Below, piece after piece: positions 5,584-6,380 of a DNA stretch of 6,380 nucleotides. The stretch's first letter is position 1; each line of letters begins with the position of its first letter. The DNA is from an uncultured Acidimicrobiales bacterium. GTDB taxonomy: Bacteria > Actinomycetota > Acidimicrobiia > Acidimicrobiales > SZUA-35. Both the position numbers and the translations under genes were made by a program. A model generated the notes under the pieces. That model made no database searches. It was not told the origin of the DNA and worked only from the letters and a program-made list of their open reading frames with translations. Where the stretch lies: contig CALLIQ010000537.1 of assembly GCA_938008925.1 (NCBI GenBank), forward strand, positions 1 to 6,380, written 5' to 3'.

Positions 5584-5603
5584 CTCACCAGACTGACTCA
5601 CCA
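5578..5603 (+). repeat. 13-bp tandem duplication across a stop codon
   Basis: GACTGACTCACCA occurs at 5578-5590 and again at 5591-5603, followed by a further GAC. The first copy contains the last codon (GAC) and the TGA stop of the molybdo-protein gene. The second copy lies wholly downstream. A partial match, TCACCG, precedes the first copy at 5572-5577. Confidence 0.95.
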
Positions 5604-5606
5604 GAC

Positions 5607-5641
5607 CGAGCCCCAGCTCGCTCGCCTGACGAGGGTGCTCG
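5607..5641. terminator. Possible bidirectional terminator between convergent genes
   Basis: The gap between the molybdo-protein gene and trmD can fold in two ways. CGAGCCCC (5607-5614) can pair with GGG-T-GCTCG (5633-5641) with one bulged T. Alternatively, two small hairpins form: CGAGC (5607-5611) with GCTCG (5616-5620), and CTCG (5621-5624) with CGAG (5630-5633). No T tract is present on either strand. The convergent arrangement makes a terminator likely here, but the structure is only suggestive. Confidence 0.35.
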
Positions 5642-5642
5642 A

Positions 5643-6377
5643 CTAGGAGGCTGTGCCGCTGTCGGGGAACCGGGCGAGCAGCTTCTCGTCGGCCGCCGAC
5701 AGACCACCGCGGGCCTCGATGAGGTCGGGCCGACGGGCGATGGTCGTGCGAAGGGATTGGGCTCGACGCCAATCGGCGACGAGTGCGTGATTGCCGGACC
5801 GCAACACCTCGGGCACGTCCCACGATCGGAAGCTCGCCGGCCTCGTGTACTGCGGGTACTCGAGCAGCCCGTCAGCGAACGACTCGTCTTCCGGCGATGC
5901 CTGATTGCCCAGCACACCGGGAACGAGCCTGGCGACGGCCTCGATGACTGTCAGAGCAGCGAGTTCGCCACCGGCGAGCACGAAGTCGCCGAGCGAGATC
6001 TCGCCGTCGACGAGATGGTCGCGCACCCGATGATCAACACCTTCGTAGCGGCCGCACAGCAGCGAGAAACCCTCGAGCGCCGCGAGTTCCGATGCCATGG
6101 CTTGATCGAAGGTTCGCCCGGTTGGCGAGAGATAGAAGAGCGGGCGGGGCGGCTGCACCTGTTCGACGGTGTCGAAGATCGGCTCCGGCTTCATCACCAT
6201 GCCGGCTCCGCCACCGAACGGGGCCGCGTCGACCGTGCGATGAACGTCGCTCGTGGCATCGCGAATGTCGTGCGTTCGCACGTCGAGCAACGACGCGTCC
6301 TGCGCCCGACCGAGGATGCTGGCCGAGGCGTAGCCGTCGATCACCTCGGGAAACAGCGTGAGCACGTCGATTCGCAC
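5643..6377 (-). CDS. trmD: tRNA (guanine-N1)-methyltransferase TrmD
   Basis: The enzyme uses S-adenosylmethionine to make m1G37 in tRNAs with G36, which prevents +1 frameshifting. It has 244 residues and is complete. The GTG start at 6377 gives the standard 'MRIDVLTLFPE' N-terminus, but only three bases precede it, so its ribosome site cannot be seen. Motifs in order are PFGGGAGMVMKPEP (53-66), YLSPTGRTFDQ (82-92), LLCGRYEGVDHRV (106-118), and the trefoil-knot SAM-binding segment ISLGDFVLAGGELAAL (127-142) with IEAVARLVPGVLGN (145-158), then GLLEYPQYTRP (170-180), SGNH (194-197) and DWRR (202-205). E165 occupies the place where proteobacterial TrmD has the general-base aspartate of 'DSF', with D164 adjacent; E173 stands where the second aspartate of 'GLLD' lies. 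rimM normally lies upstream, outside the window. rplS, normally next, is about 2.1 kb away. Confidence 0.97.
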   Translation of the reverse strand: MRIDVLTLFPEVIDGYASASILGRAQDASLLDVRTHDIRDATSDVHRTVDAAPFGGGAGMVMKPEPIFDTVEQVQPPRPLFYLSPTGRTFDQAMASELAALEGFSLLCGRYEGVDHRVRDHLVDGEISLGDFVLAGGELAALTVIEAVARLVPGVLGNQASPEDESFADGLLEYPQYTRPASFRSWDVPEVLRSGNHALVADWRRAQSLRTTIARRPDLIEARGGLSAADEKLLARFPDSGTAS

Positions 6378-6380
6378 GCT

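Noticed and set aside
5584..5642. Possible small RNA or attachment site in the gap before trmD
   Set aside because: Only the 13-bp duplication and weak hairpins are present; there is no tRNA-like sequence, integrase gene or matching repeat seen at the other side of the cassette.

Overview
The window is high in G+C. On the minus strand it carries part of a housekeeping translation locus: trmD, rplS, a DUF2469 gene and a yraN-family gene. DUF2469 proteins are essentially actinobacterial, and the L19 and TrmD sequences have an actinobacterial look. I infer an Actinomycetota chromosome, probably of the class Acidimicrobiia (Ilumatobacter-like). That placement rests on protein style, not on a database match.

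Layout. (1) Positions 2-2468, plus strand: three genes joined by 4-base ATGA stop/start overlaps. They are a 5'-truncated gene with FxLYD-like beta domains, a secreted protein of tandem Ig-like (Big_1/invasin-type) domains, and a small protein with an N-terminal membrane anchor and a possible NTF2-like domain. They look like one translationally coupled cell-envelope operon of unknown function. (2) Positions 2513-3526, minus strand: rplS, then the DUF2469 gene, then yraN, tightly packed, the last two sharing GTGA. lepB and rnhB, which usually sit between rplS and DUF2469 in actinobacteria, are absent here. (3) Positions 3628-5583: a self-contained cassette lying between rplS and trmD, which are usually adjacent. 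It has a minus-strand TetR-family repressor gene diverging from a plus-strand pair, an SRPBCC-like protein and a small cytoplasmic sulfite-oxidase-fold molybdopterin protein, also coupled by ATGA. The 64-bp divergent region contains a perfect inverted repeat, TGACACA-G-TGTGTCA, a strong candidate for the TetR operator. (4) Positions 5643-6377, minus strand: a complete trmD starting with GTG at the window edge.

How the parts work together. TrmD and L19 serve translation. DUF2469 and YraN are conserved passengers of that locus. The TetR/SRPBCC/molybdo-protein cassette is best read as a ligand-inducible redox or detoxification module, with autoregulation and both promoters possibly giving leaderless mRNAs. 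This cassette is the most likely place in the window for an undescribed system. The other items of note are an identical 11-mer, CGATGAGCCGG, at all three ATGA junctions, a 13-bp tandem duplication over the stop codon of the molybdo-protein gene, and an Asp-to-Glu change at the apparent TrmD general-base position. No tRNA, rRNA, CRISPR or insertion sequence was seen, and no gene-free stretch reaches 300 bases.
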